The translations under genes were made by a program, and so were the position numbers. Below, one piece after another: positions 1 through 11,700 of a stretch of DNA of 64,000 nt. The DNA lies in contig NC_088775.1 of NCBI RefSeq assembly GCF_954871325.1, forward strand, positions 33,767,561 to 33,831,560, given 5' to 3'. A model generated the notes under the pieces. It saw only the letters and a list, made by a program, of their open reading frames with translations, was not told the origin of the DNA and made no database searches. The first letter of the stretch is position 1; each line of letters starts with the position of its first letter. Source of the stretch: Gordionus sp. m RMFG-2023 (Eukaryota; Nematomorpha; Gordioida; Chordodea; Parachordodidae).

Positions 1-1096
1 ATTACAAATTTTCCCATAATAAATATACATATCTGTCCAAAAAATTATAATGACTTGAATGAATATGTAATTAATATACAAAATAAAAGTTTTATTTGAA
101 AAATTCTAGGTGATTAAATTATTAAATACATATATAAGAAAAATAACTATGCTGCTAAATATATTTTTTGTAAATTCTCCATGTCTAGAAGTATATTTCT
201 TTTATGATATCCTTGTTTGCTGAAGTTGTTAAAGATTTGACTTGTTGGTTGAGGGATATCATTTAAAATATTGATTATATTTTTCTGAGAATCATGATTT
301 TCAAAATTTGTTGTTTAGGTAATATTGTTGTATGTGGACTAATTTGCCTCTGTATCTAACTTTAGAATGTGTATTTATCTTTAAAATATTTTATGAAAAT
401 TAACGCAAGGTACGTGTAACCTGGGTGCTCCTCGTGTAAACTTTGAAAAATATTTTTAATATCTAATCTAATGGAAATGAGGTATACCTAGAGTAGCTAT
501 GTTAAATACACATTATTAGAAAGTGAGAAGCATTTAATATCTCAGACTTTATTTTTATAGATGATTTCTGACAGTTGGTCGTATTATAAAATATTATTTT
601 GTCATTTTAAAAAATAACTTAATAATTAATATTCCTTAACTATTATCTTAATAATAATAATCGTATATATACAACAAATTTATATACTTTGAATATTATA
701 TATTACTATTAGCAACACAAAATTGTTTTTTATACTAAATAATTAAAATTCAATCTTTTAATTGTGAAAAATCGGATAAGTGCGAAAATATTAATTTTTT
801 CAGTCCCAACGTTTCGCAATTTTCAGGTTTTGACTGTATGACATTAATATTATTTTATATGTGAAATATATATTTTATTAACAATTAGGATTAGTATGTT
901 TTTATATGTTCAATTACTAAAATTTGATATGTGTAATTCCTAGAATAAATACGGGATTATCATTTCATATGTCCTATTTTATAATAAAAATGTGAGAACT
1001 GTAATATTTTGTATAACTCATCGTTTTAGGAATTTTTATATATAAGTAATAATAAAAACAGGTGGAATATGAATACGTCATTAAAACGATTCCAAC
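1..1096. other. AT-rich sequence, no gene seen
   Basis: Very AT-rich sequence with no reading frame or repeat that I recognise. It lies upstream of the Ly6-like exons, so the missing first exon of that gene could be here, but no ATG-plus-hydrophobic stretch with a splice donor in the required phase was found. Confidence 0.5.
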
Positions 1097-1222
1097 CAAA
1101 AGTCGGATAAAAGCGGACCGAAGGCCCGCTAATGGGAATGAAGCCCCAAGAATATGAGGCCACTAGAAAACACTTGCCCACGACCCAGAGAATCGCCAGT
1201 CCACCCCTGGTTACGATACCGG
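1097..1222. repeat. GC-richer block, probable decayed hAT terminus
   Basis: A sudden GC-richer patch with 'accgaaggcccg', 'gaagcccc' and 'ccctggttacg' in the same order as the right end of the hAT element at 12357-12476 ('cccgaaggccgg', 'gaagccccc', 'cctggatacg'). It is probably the mutated end of another copy. No partner end or target duplication was found nearby. Confidence 0.4.
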
Positions 1223-3835
1223 TTTATTAAAGGGAAGTATATGTCATAATTGGCCAGCCAATGTCATTTGGAAAAGCAGATTCGTTTAAAAAAAATACAA
1301 AGAGAAGTTTCAATTGTTAATGATTGCTTCTGCGTGATTTGAAAATAAATAATAAAAATTTAACAAAACAATCACAATTTTTGATTCTATACTTTGAAGA
1401 TTAAGAAAGTCTTATTTTCTATTTTATGATTTAAGAAATGATTACTTTTCTTAATAATTGGAAAATGTCGATCATGAAGATTCTTATTGTTGTAGCCGTT
1501 GAAAAAAAGAAGAAATGAATTTAATATAATATATCAAATGTCAGTTGACAGGGGGGATTAATGTTTCCTTGTGGATGGGAGTGAAACGAAATCATCACAT
1601 GGGTTTTTGGTAAAGAACAATAAAGGTTTCTTTGTGTGCGGTTTGGAGTGAAGAAGACATTATATTGAATGAAGACGGGATTGATCGGGAAGATTTATCA
1701 ATTTAATGATTATCGTTTATGATACTTAGATATTTGTATGAATAATTAGATTTAGATATTAGTATGAATAAATTAGACTTTTAATATATTGGAACTTGGA
1801 CTTTTTCTAAAAAGAATTGTTTTGGATTGATAAGTTATATTTTTAAAGGGAAGTATTGAGAGTAAGGGGCATTCTTTTATATTAGTGCGGTGACCAGGAT
1901 CGGAAGATTTGGAGTGATTCGGTTTTAAAGGTAAAACAAAATTTTTGTATATATTATATGATAAATTTTGACAACGCATAAGTATTAACACTACACAGGG
2001 GTAAGTGAGATTAAGGGGTGAGTTTAAGGGATTCTATAAGTTTATTTAAATGTTTAGCTTACAAAGCCCAAGATAGAAAGTATGTAATGAGTATTAGGCC
2101 GGAATATAAAAATATAATCAGGAATTTAAGACAATAATATTGGTTATATATGTTTAGATGTATATTGTACATCCAATTTTGACAGTAGGTATGATCTTAT
2201 TATTTGGTAGGCCTTAAGACTCATTGAATGGTGTTATAGGTATTCCATCATAGGAAAATTAGACCTCAAGATATGCAGAACAGAAAGGATTGCTAAATAT
2301 TTAAATATTAGGAATTTATGAAAATATATATAGAAGTGGATTTGTGTAATAAAGTATTTGTTATATAATTATGCATTTGGGGTTTTTAAAGTGATGTACA
2401 TGTGTGGGATAGTTTATTATTAATTAATGTTACTATATTGTATATGTAATTCAGTTTCAATTAAGGTTGAAAGGGATCTATTTAGGGTGAGTTAATGTTG
2501 TTTATTTTAGAGTAATTAACCATTTTTATGAACTATGGTGTAATGTGAATGACACATATGATATATTTAATTATGAATGATAAATTAAAGGAATTGAGGT
2601 ATGATGAAGTCAGAATAATATCTATAATGTTATATGTGGATAGTTATTTTGATTTAAGTCTGCATTTGATATATTATATATAAATTTGGTATGGATTTAT
2701 AAAATGTATTGGATGATATGTAATATATTTTTTTAAAAATTATAAAATCTTTATATTTAATATATATATTTTTTTTAAATTATAAAATTTTATAAAAGTT
2801 TTATTTGCATTTATTATATTATTTTCATGGTATGCAATGATGTGAAGGGAAAATATTTTTGCAGATAAGGTCAGCCCGTGTTGTTGGGTATGCCTTGAGG
2901 TGGGAATATCGTTTAGTGTGCATACTTGAGAAAGACTTTTTTGTAAATTGTTTTTTTTGTGTAAATTTATTTTGCATATTACATTTTTTTTTTATCTTTG
3001 TAATAATTTTATAGCACATCACATTTTATTATGTATATTATAAACATGTATTTTTAAAAGAAAAAAAACAAACTCAGATTATTTTATATTGTGAATGCTA
3101 TATCAACTACATATATACCATATATCCCATGATATTTTTTGTTACTTTGCATTCTACATTTCTGTGAATTTGTATTATACATATTAAAATTAATGGCTCA
3201 TAAATTGATCTTAATTATTTTTTTAAAAGCAATTTCACCTTTAAAAAACTATTTATTTTTCAGTTTTTTAAAATGTAAATATATTTTTAGGTTATGTCTA
3301 AATCTGATTTACTTTTTGTAAACAATGATATCTTAAGTTTAATGTAAAATAAAATTATTTGCAAGATTACTTACGAAAAGTAGATTAGGTTTAAACATAA
3401 GCTAAAATACAATTTCACAATAACCTATAAATCAAATTAAATTAATTCTCTCTATTTATATATATTATATAATCTTTATATTATTTACCAGATAATAATA
3501 TTATTTATTGTACCAATATTGCATGAGATCGGTATTAATAAAATAACAAGGATTCATGTCTTAAAAATATATAATCGGAGATTTTATTTATCTAAATTAA
3601 ATATTTTAAACAAAAATTGTAGAAACCCTTTATTACGCGGTACCACCTTATAGGTAAATTATAAAAAATCTGACCAGGTATGGTTAAATATACTCAAGAC
3701 ATTTATATGGCTAAAATCATTTCAATATTTTATATTATTTATTTAAACATAGGTAATGTTCTTATATATAAAATTTTTATATTATTTATTTAAACATAGG
3801 CAATGCTTTTTATATTATTTTAAATTTTAATTTAG
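1223..3835. other. AT-rich sequence upstream of the Ly6-like gene
   Basis: No supported gene. Just before the first recognised Ly6-like exon there is a short tandem duplication: 'tatttaaacataggtaatg' near 3741 recurs as 'tatttaaacataggcaatg' near 3787, a period of about 48 bp. Short open frames here have no recognisable domain. Confidence 0.5.
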
Positions 3836-3967
3836 AAATAATATCAAGCACCACTCAATGTTATGTATGTAAAGATCAAGATAATAATGAAGACAAATGC
3901 ATAAAAACGCGTGAATATTGTCAAAACCAAACTCATAATGCATGCCGAACAACAGTTAAAATGGGAG
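3836..3967 (+). CDS. Ly6/uPAR (quiver-like) protein, first recognised exon
   Basis: Encodes the N-terminal half of a three-finger domain: CYVC at the start, then cysteines in DKC, EYC and NAC. It opens after a 'tttag' acceptor with two bases completing a split codon, and reads to 3967, where 'GGA G|GTTTTT' gives a donor. The family (Ly6/uPAR, in insects sleepless/quiver and boudin) are small secreted or GPI-anchored proteins that modulate ion channels, receptors or septate junctions; the exact role here cannot be told. A signal peptide should be coded by an upstream exon ending in phase 1, which I did not find. The frame stops soon after 3967 if not spliced, which supports the intron. Confidence 0.72.
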
Positions 3968-4007
3968 GTTTTTTATTATAAAATAATAATTATTAAATAT
4001 ATAATAG

Positions 4008-4219
4008 TGGTCCCATATTGGTCTGCATTACCTAAATATCAATATTACATAAGTAAACAATGTGATACAATTGACAATTGCCAAAACTTAAATATGATTC
4101 ATTATGGTGGATATGATCCTGAAAGACATCAGGCTGTTAAAAAATGTACATATCAAAAATTTAATGACTGGGAATGTGTTGACTGCTGTATAGGAGAACT
4201 ATGTAATTATTATGTAGTG
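4008..4219 (+). CDS. Ly6/uPAR (quiver-like) protein, second recognised exon
   Basis: Continues the previous exon after a 40-bp intron (3968-4007, GT...AG). The split codon G|TG keeps the frame. It encodes cysteines in QC, NC, KKC, EC and DCC, and ends with the family hallmark GELCNYYVV (a CC-x(3)-CN type ending). Together the two exons carry 12 cysteines, an even number as expected for disulphide-bonded three-finger proteins. It ends in phase 0 at a strong donor, GTAAGT (4220). A longer open frame starting at an ATG at 3911 runs through here but is out of frame with the preceding exon. Confidence 0.75.
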
Positions 4220-4452
4220 GTAAGTTTTCATTATTGTAATATTGAGAAGTGTACAGATTGTAATGAATAATCTTATTTTTTATATTTCTTGGTTTAATAA
4301 TAGATTTTATTTAATAAATTTTATAACAAAAATGTAAAAATTTGAATTATATACTCCCCTTTTTAAGCTATAAATTGTTTTTATTAATATTTTGAGTTTA
4401 AAAATGTATATTTATTTATTTGCTCAATCAATTTCACTCTTTTCATTTAAAG

Positions 4453-4539
4453 CTTTCTGGGAGCAAGGAAAAAGTTAGTCTGCTTTTTATCATAGTTGGT
4501 GCGATCTTATCCATTTTCAAGATTTTTGGCTCTTACTAA
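4453..4539 (+). CDS. Ly6/uPAR (quiver-like) protein, C-terminal exon
   Basis: After the acceptor 'catttaaag' the frame reads LSGSKEKVS, then the hydrophobic run LLFIIVGAILSIF, and stops at 4537-4539. A small-residue site (SGS) followed by a terminal hydrophobic segment is the layout of a GPI-anchor signal, as in quiver/sleepless proteins; a single-pass anchor is the alternative. It joins exon 2 in phase 0 across a 233-bp intron. AATAAA motifs near 4790-4800 could be the polyadenylation signal. Confidence 0.66.
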   Translation, partial: LSGSKEKVSLLFIIVGAILSIFKIFGSY

Positions 4540-5641
4540 AAAATCAATCATAATCTGCATTTGACTTGCTCAATAATAATTATCTTACTTTAGTTTATAC
4601 TCAAGTATCTTTTTTAATTTATATTTTTATAGCAATTATTAAATTTTATGTAAAAAAATAATTATTTTTTAATCCTTATCTAATATATGTTAATTGTTTA
4701 AAGATGATAATCTCATATCCTGATTTTTTTATATACTATTTATCTTTTAGAATATAAAATCATTGATTTTTACACTGTATTTTTAATTAAAAATAAAATA
4801 AAATATATTTATACATTTTTATTTTATATGAAAATTACTAATTATCTTTAAAAAAGCATTATTAGATATTATAAATTAAATTTCTCATTGATAAGAACCA
4901 ATCCTATATATGGATATTAAATAAATAAAAATATGCATTTCTTTAAATATAATATTATTTAACGCATCTTATCATAGTGTAAGAATAAGGTAAAATAATA
5001 AAATCACAATCAAATTATTTTACTTATATAAAAATGTTATTTAATAAATAGATGACAAAAAATAATAATTGATTTTATTATAAATAACATGGCTACATTA
5101 TATTGACGAAAAATTTATGATTTGGATTCAATATTAAATGAATGTTAATGTTGTCCTTCAAGTTTGTACCAAACATAATGGTAATAAAATCGTAAACTGA
5201 ATGCAATGTTTACCCAAAAAAGGGTTATAAAATTTCTGAAAATACATATTAGAGGACCTATCTTAAAATGAGCAATAAAGGGAGGGAATTTGGTCACTAA
5301 TTGGTATGAAAAATAAATCAAAAATGTTAATATAAGAAAAATCTAACCAGTAATATTAACAATGATTATTTTATAAATTTATATCTGCAATTTTTAGCCT
5401 ATAAATCACCATAATATTTTCAGGAAAATTGTAAAATATAGTTCCGATTAGATATAGCATTATGAGCCTATAATTAATAGCTAAATATTATCTAACAAAA
5501 TAGGTTTTATAAAACAATATACCCATCATCAATGTGTAACTAACCCTGGTAAATTGCATTGATGAAATAATATAAATATTATTTAACAATAAAACAGAAC
5601 AATATAAGAAAAATATTATGAGTTTTGCAAAAAACATCATG
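4540..5641. other. Space between convergent Ly6-like and PGM3 genes
   Basis: AT-rich sequence holding both 3' untranslated regions. Plus-strand AATAAA motifs lie near 4790-4800. TTTATT at 5074-5079 reads AATAAA on the minus strand and could serve PGM3. No coding sequence or transposon was recognised. Confidence 0.5.
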
Positions 5642-5734
5642 CTATTTAGAGGGTCTTAAGGGTCTGTCTCCTACCCCAGCAGCCATATCAAAAGCAAGCA
5701 CGGAAATACTGTGAGCTAAATCATCTGCCTTTTC
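5642..5734 (-). CDS. PGM3: PGM3 last coding exon
   Basis: Acceptor ACAG, then 30 codons from EKADDLAHS to DRPLRPSK and a TAG stop at 5642-5644. It corresponds to the family C-terminus (human ESADHLAH...GGIGERP). It starts in phase 0, matching the end of the exon at 7434-7485. Confidence 0.92.
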   Translation of the reverse strand, partial: EKADDLAHSISVLAFDMAAGVGDRPLRPSK

Positions 5735-8700
5735 CTGTAAATTAATGAAAAGGTTTATACCAGTTATATCATATAATAAATTATATGCAATTCATTGGCG
5801 TAAGTAAAGAGGGGAGATCTCTAAATTGCCTTCCCTAATTATAAACAATTTATGAAATAATAAGTATAAATTAGAGCAATATATGGACTGATCCTAGGTT
5901 GTAGCAATTGGACAACTCGATTTTGTCATTTTAAATAATTTTAGCCAAAATAATATTACACAAGCCTCGAGATTTCGTTAGTGGATGTCCAAATCGTTGT
6001 GTCACCTATGAGTAAAATATCCAGGCTTGCGTAATTTCTGAATAAAATAGTGGGTTAGCCATTTTTAAAAATCAAATCAACATTAGATCAAACCTTTTTA
6101 AAAAATTTTTTTAATCGGCCCGAATTCGGACCTTATGAAAATGTTAAATTATTGTTTTCCTAAAAAAAATTCCTTTTATAACTGAAAAGTTAGATTCGAC
6201 GCAGGGTCTCTAGAATAAATTAATAGCTTCTTAAAATAATTACCATGGAATGGAAATATTTTTTAGGGAAATTTATTTAATTAAAAAAATGCCTCAAAAA
6301 CCAAAATTATTTCTTAAAAAAATGTAATCTGGCCAAAAGTCTATAAACCCCCCTCCCCTTAGGAAAATTTTGGATAGGCCAAAGGATGGATGGGCAAATG
6401 ATTACAATAAAACAAATATATTCAATGTAGTGCTGCCAAATTTTTAGGAATCAGCTCGCTAAAATGTTCCTCAAATTTTTTTTTTCTTTATCGCTCAAAA
6501 TTTTTTTCCGTAAATTTGCCCTTTTATAGTTTCATTTTTTAATATACAAATTATTTATTTGTCTGTGGCGACACTACCATGATTTGGACAAGATATTACA
6601 AAAGGCGAGGCATTCCGATCTGATAAAAGTTTATCTATTAATTATATCGTCATTAAATCTGCGATATATTTTATAGTTAGCGAATTTATATCTTTCATAA
6701 CTATTTCATCCATCAAGCTAAATTCTTTCTGCTTCTGGGTTGCTAATACAAATTTTATCTGCCATTTTCTTAGCTTTTTCAACGGTTTAGGAAAGAGTCA
6801 TAAGATTTGAAATTATCAAAATATCGGAACTCATGTAGATCTAATTTATATTGATTTTAATTAGATAAATGTGTTAATTTTCGTTCTCCTTCATTATACA
6901 AGAGGAAGTTAGGTTTTAATAAATTTAATTAAATTTTTTAAAATTAGATTTATATTTTAATTCATTAATCTTTTCAATTAACTTGAATCGTGATTAGTCT
7001 CACCAGAATTTTGCTTAGATGGGAGAAGACCTACTAAGTAGGATTTTCCCCATAAATGTTATTGGAGATCATTAGGTCAACTTATAGTAGGCTTTTGGCT
7101 ATGTTACTTTCTAAAAATGCCTTATTTTTTGAAAATTTTGAATTATAGAAATTATTTTAGAAAAAATTAAATTTTACTTATTTTTCCCCAAATTATTGTT
7201 TATATTAGGTAGAGGAAGTGCGTAGGGGGGAAATTTTTATTAGATTAAAATGATATTTATGAGAACAGGTAAATTTTTAGTTATGCCCATGGACCTAACT
7301 TTATATTTTTATATCAAATTATTTTTTAACTTATATTGACCGTCTAATTAATTTTTTAGCTCTAAGTAAGTTGTTTTAAAATAGACTCAAGTGCAGTGAT
7401 TTTGCATCACTAGTTATAAATAAAAAAACATACTTGCGATTCCGCTTCAGCGTATATCCTAACAACGTCTTCTGTTCCAGAAGGTCTAAAAGATTTATTT
7501 TTATTTTTACCGATATATATAATTTAAAATATTTTTAAATTAAAAAAAAAATTCAATTAGATATAATTTGAGTGGTGGCAACACTTAGTGATTATACTAC
7601 CCGAGTTTAATTCTTTTATGATATCCAGTTCGTATAATTGTATCACTAAAATTAATGAATGAAAAAGCGTGGCTATCAAAAAAAATACCTAACGTACAGT
7701 GTGGTTGATATGTATTGAATTGTTATTTTTTGTAAAATGTTTATTTTCATTATTTATTCAAAATTTTGATATGAAATAAAAGAAAAAGAATTGCAAGAAT
7801 TATTAATGACTTATATTTCTATTACTAATAACAATTGCAAGAATTATTAATTGACTTATATTTTTATTACTACTAACAATACACTACAAGAATGGCGCAG
7901 TCGATAAAAAGTTTAACGGATTCAAACCTGTGTTACAAAGATTGGTACGACTTATTTAAAAACATACAAATGTTATTAAATCAATAGAATGTGATACTTA
8001 TAAAATATTGGTGAATTTATATGCATCAGATAGTCCAGGAAATAAAGAGGTATTAGAAATAAAATACATAACATTTTAATCAAATTTTTTCATCCTACTC
8101 CTAATATAACTCTAGAAAGATATAATTTTTATCAATATAATCAAAAAAAATGAGGAAAAATTAATAGACTTTATACAAAATCTTTGAAAATTAGCAGTGA
8201 ATTTGGGGAATATTTAAATTAGTGATCTGCATCGGGCCTAATCTTCCAAGCCCGGCCTGTTTAAAAAAAATTTACCGACCCGTCCTGGCCCGAATTTATT
8301 TAAATATAGAAATTAATTTTTATAATTACTCAAAATAAAAGACATATGTTATATGTCGTTTAGTTTCAATAAATAAAATCAAATATTATTATTTTATATA
8401 AAAAATTAAATATAAAATTGATAAATTTAGATATATTTAAAAAAATTTCCAAGGTCCGACCCGACTCAGCACGAATTTTTTTTTAAAATGTTAAGCCCGG
8501 CCCGGTCCGAACCCGATTATTTTAAATATAATTAGGCCCGAGCCTGGCCCGAAACCCGTTCGGGCATGGTCGGACTCGGGTTGGACCTAAATTTGCAGAT
8601 CTCTAATTTAAATACTACATTAAGAGATAAATTTATATTCCGAATAAAAAATCCTAAATTTTAAAAAGATTATTATCCGAAGATAATATAGACATAAATA

Positions 8701-11700
8701 AAGCTCTTCAAATAGCTACTGCAGTAGAAATTGTAAAAAATACAAAATAATATAAATAAAATTCAAAAAGTTAATAATGATAAAGAAAAACAATCCAAGT
8801 CATATAATAATTATAATACGAGCCAAAATTGGGCACATTGCTCGAGTCTGTAGAAAAGAAATAGTGAATTTTATTAATAATAAAACAAGCGAATATAATC
8901 TTGAATTTTGGGTAAATGTTAAAATAAACAACAGCGATATCAGAATGAAATTAGATACTGGAGCTGGGGTAAGCATAGTTAACGAAATAGATTGGAAAAA
9001 TAAACTTAATTCCTGGATTAACAAATTGCATGCTAAAACTTAAAAGCTATACAGGAACCAATACCACTATTAGGTCAGACTGTAGTAAAAGTACAATATA
9101 AAGGACGAACATTAGAACTACCTCTCATAATTACAAAAGGATATACAAAATATCTAATTGGAAGAAACTGGATAACTAAATTTCCCAAAATGACTGAAAT
9201 ACCTGAAAGGATCGCACAAATATATAACATTAATATATAAAATGAATTTCCTCAATTATTTACCAAAGAATTGGGCTCTTGAAAGATTTTAAGACACAAA
9301 TATATATGAAGAACGAGAAACCAATTTTCTGTAAATCATGTTCAGTACCATATGCATTAAAAGATAAAGTTGAAGAAGATTTAAACAGATTACTAAAAAT
9401 AGGGATAATAGAAAAATTAATCATTAACTTTATGAATTGCCCATAGTAATTGTTCAAAAGAAAGATAAAACATTACGAATTTGCGGGGATTTTAAAAGAA
9501 CTATATATCAAAATATTAATATTGATTCATACCCAATGCCAAAAATCCAAGATTTATTAGCCAGTTAGGGAAAAGGAGAGGAATTTTCAATCTTGGATTT
9601 CTCAGATGCCTATTTTCAAATTAAAGTGGGGGAAGAGTCTCAAAAATATCTTGTAATAGAGGATTATTTAAAATATACAAGACTACCTTTTGGTATATCG
9701 TCTTCTCCAACAATATTTCAATAGGCCATCGAAATTTATTAAAAGCTTTTGCTTGTTATTTAGATGATATAATAACCGGAAAAAAACAAATTTATAAACG
9801 GTTTTAAAATGTCTACACAAAAACGGTATCAAGCTAAAGATACAAAAATGTAAATTTTTTAAACAAAATGTCGAGTACTTAGAACACAATAAAAAAACAG
9901 GATTAAACTAGGGAAAAAAATACTGAGACAGTAAAAAAAACACTAGAAACAAACTTAAAACAATTACAGTCATTTCTAGAGTCAGCAATATACTATTCAA
10001 AATTTACTTCAAATTTTGCAGCCAAAGCCAAACCATTATACATATTATTAGAAAAAACAGTTGTTTGGAGATGGACTAATGAATGCAAAGACGCGTATAA
10101 AAAATTAAAGCAAGTAGTATTCCAATATTACAACGTTATGATCCAAAATTACCCATTGTATAAGCAAAAGATGTATCAGCCATAGGAATTTGGGAGTAAT
10201 ATCACATATAGAAGGGAGTAAGGAGAGTCCAATTGCATTCGCCTCAAGAACACTGCAGCCGAGAAAAATTATAGCCAAATAGAAAAAGAAGCTCTTGCCA
10301 TCATATTTGGGGTTACAAAATTCATCAAAGAATTATATGGTAAAAGGTTCACATTACACACAGACCACAAGCCATTAATGAGTTTATTTCATCCAAGAAA
10401 AGATATACCAACAACATCTACTGCCAGAATACAAAGATAGGCTTTATTATTAGTAGGTTACCAATATGAAATAGAAGTCAAAAGTAGTCGACAAATAGCA
10501 AATGCCGACATGCTATCTAGATTACCTATAAAGAGAACTCCAATATCAAAAGAAGAAACGCTAAATCAAATACAGGTGGGAGAAACACCTTTAAATGCAA
10601 GCGAATTGAATGAGAACAATGCGAGATGATATACTCTATAAAGTATACAGATATACAATAGACGGATGGCCAATAAACTATGATTCATGTTTAAAGTAGT
10701 ATAGCCAAAGGAGAGAGGAAATTACAACAGAGAGAGGTTGTTTATTGTCAGGCGCGTAACCAATCCCCCCAATCAAAATTTTAGAAATATTTGAATATTA
10801 ATTTAACATAAAACTTATTTTTTATAAATAAATTTTATTGAAATTTCCTTTCCTTGTGAGTACATTAACATTATTCAAAAATATTAATAAAATGGGAAAA
10901 TTTTTAGTCAAAGAGATTGAAATCAAACGGTAATTTATTTTATTATTATATATAATTATTTTATTAAATTCAAAATTATTAGTGAGTTAGAATTAATAAG
11001 TATATTTAATAATATACTTAATTAATAATAAATATCTATAATTTTTTAAATATTTTTCATTTTTACTCCCATTTTGTAGAACAGAAGAAATTGAAATACA
11101 AGAGTTAAATAACGCTGAGCATGAAAAAAAGTAATGTGTCGTCAGAAGCGATATCATTATTGAATTCATTTGATCAAACAGAGTTTATCATTGCTGCTAG
11201 TTGCATCAATAAATTATTTTCCTCTAGCTTACTTTGTAGAATTTACAAAAACCAAATTGTTCAGGTTATTGATTTGGCGGAAAATATATATGAACAGGTA
11301 GATACAATAAGAATGAATATAGATAATATTTTCATATTATTTATCTAGACTTTAAATCAAAGGCTAAATTTTAATAACACTAATTAAACCTCGTCTAGCA
11401 CCTAGGCAATTAGAGATGTATAATAAATATTAGCTCAACTGAAGAATATTATAAAATATCTATTATCATCCCATTCTCAGATACCTCTTTATCGCAAATA
11501 AAAGTACCATTTTTTAAAAAACAAGTCTCTAGCAATCTTCAAGTTTTATTACCCAAAGATCCTTCTTCGTTTTCAAATGCCACTATTGGTAAAATTAAAT
11601 ATTTAGCAAAATTTTATTCCTATGATATTGATACTGAAATAAATTTAATCATTGAATTCGAATTGTGGTATAAATATTTACTACGTTTAGCTATTTTACC

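Noticed and set aside
1465-1518. ATG followed by MSIMKILIVVAV, a possible signal-peptide exon for the Ly6-like gene
   Set aside because: It looks like a signal peptide, but no donor gives the phase needed by the exon at 3836, and it lies 2.3 kb upstream.
3187-3321. Hydrophobic open frame as an alternative signal peptide
   Set aside because: The hydrophobicity comes from AT-rich codons, and no splice donor in the correct phase follows a plausible cleavage site.
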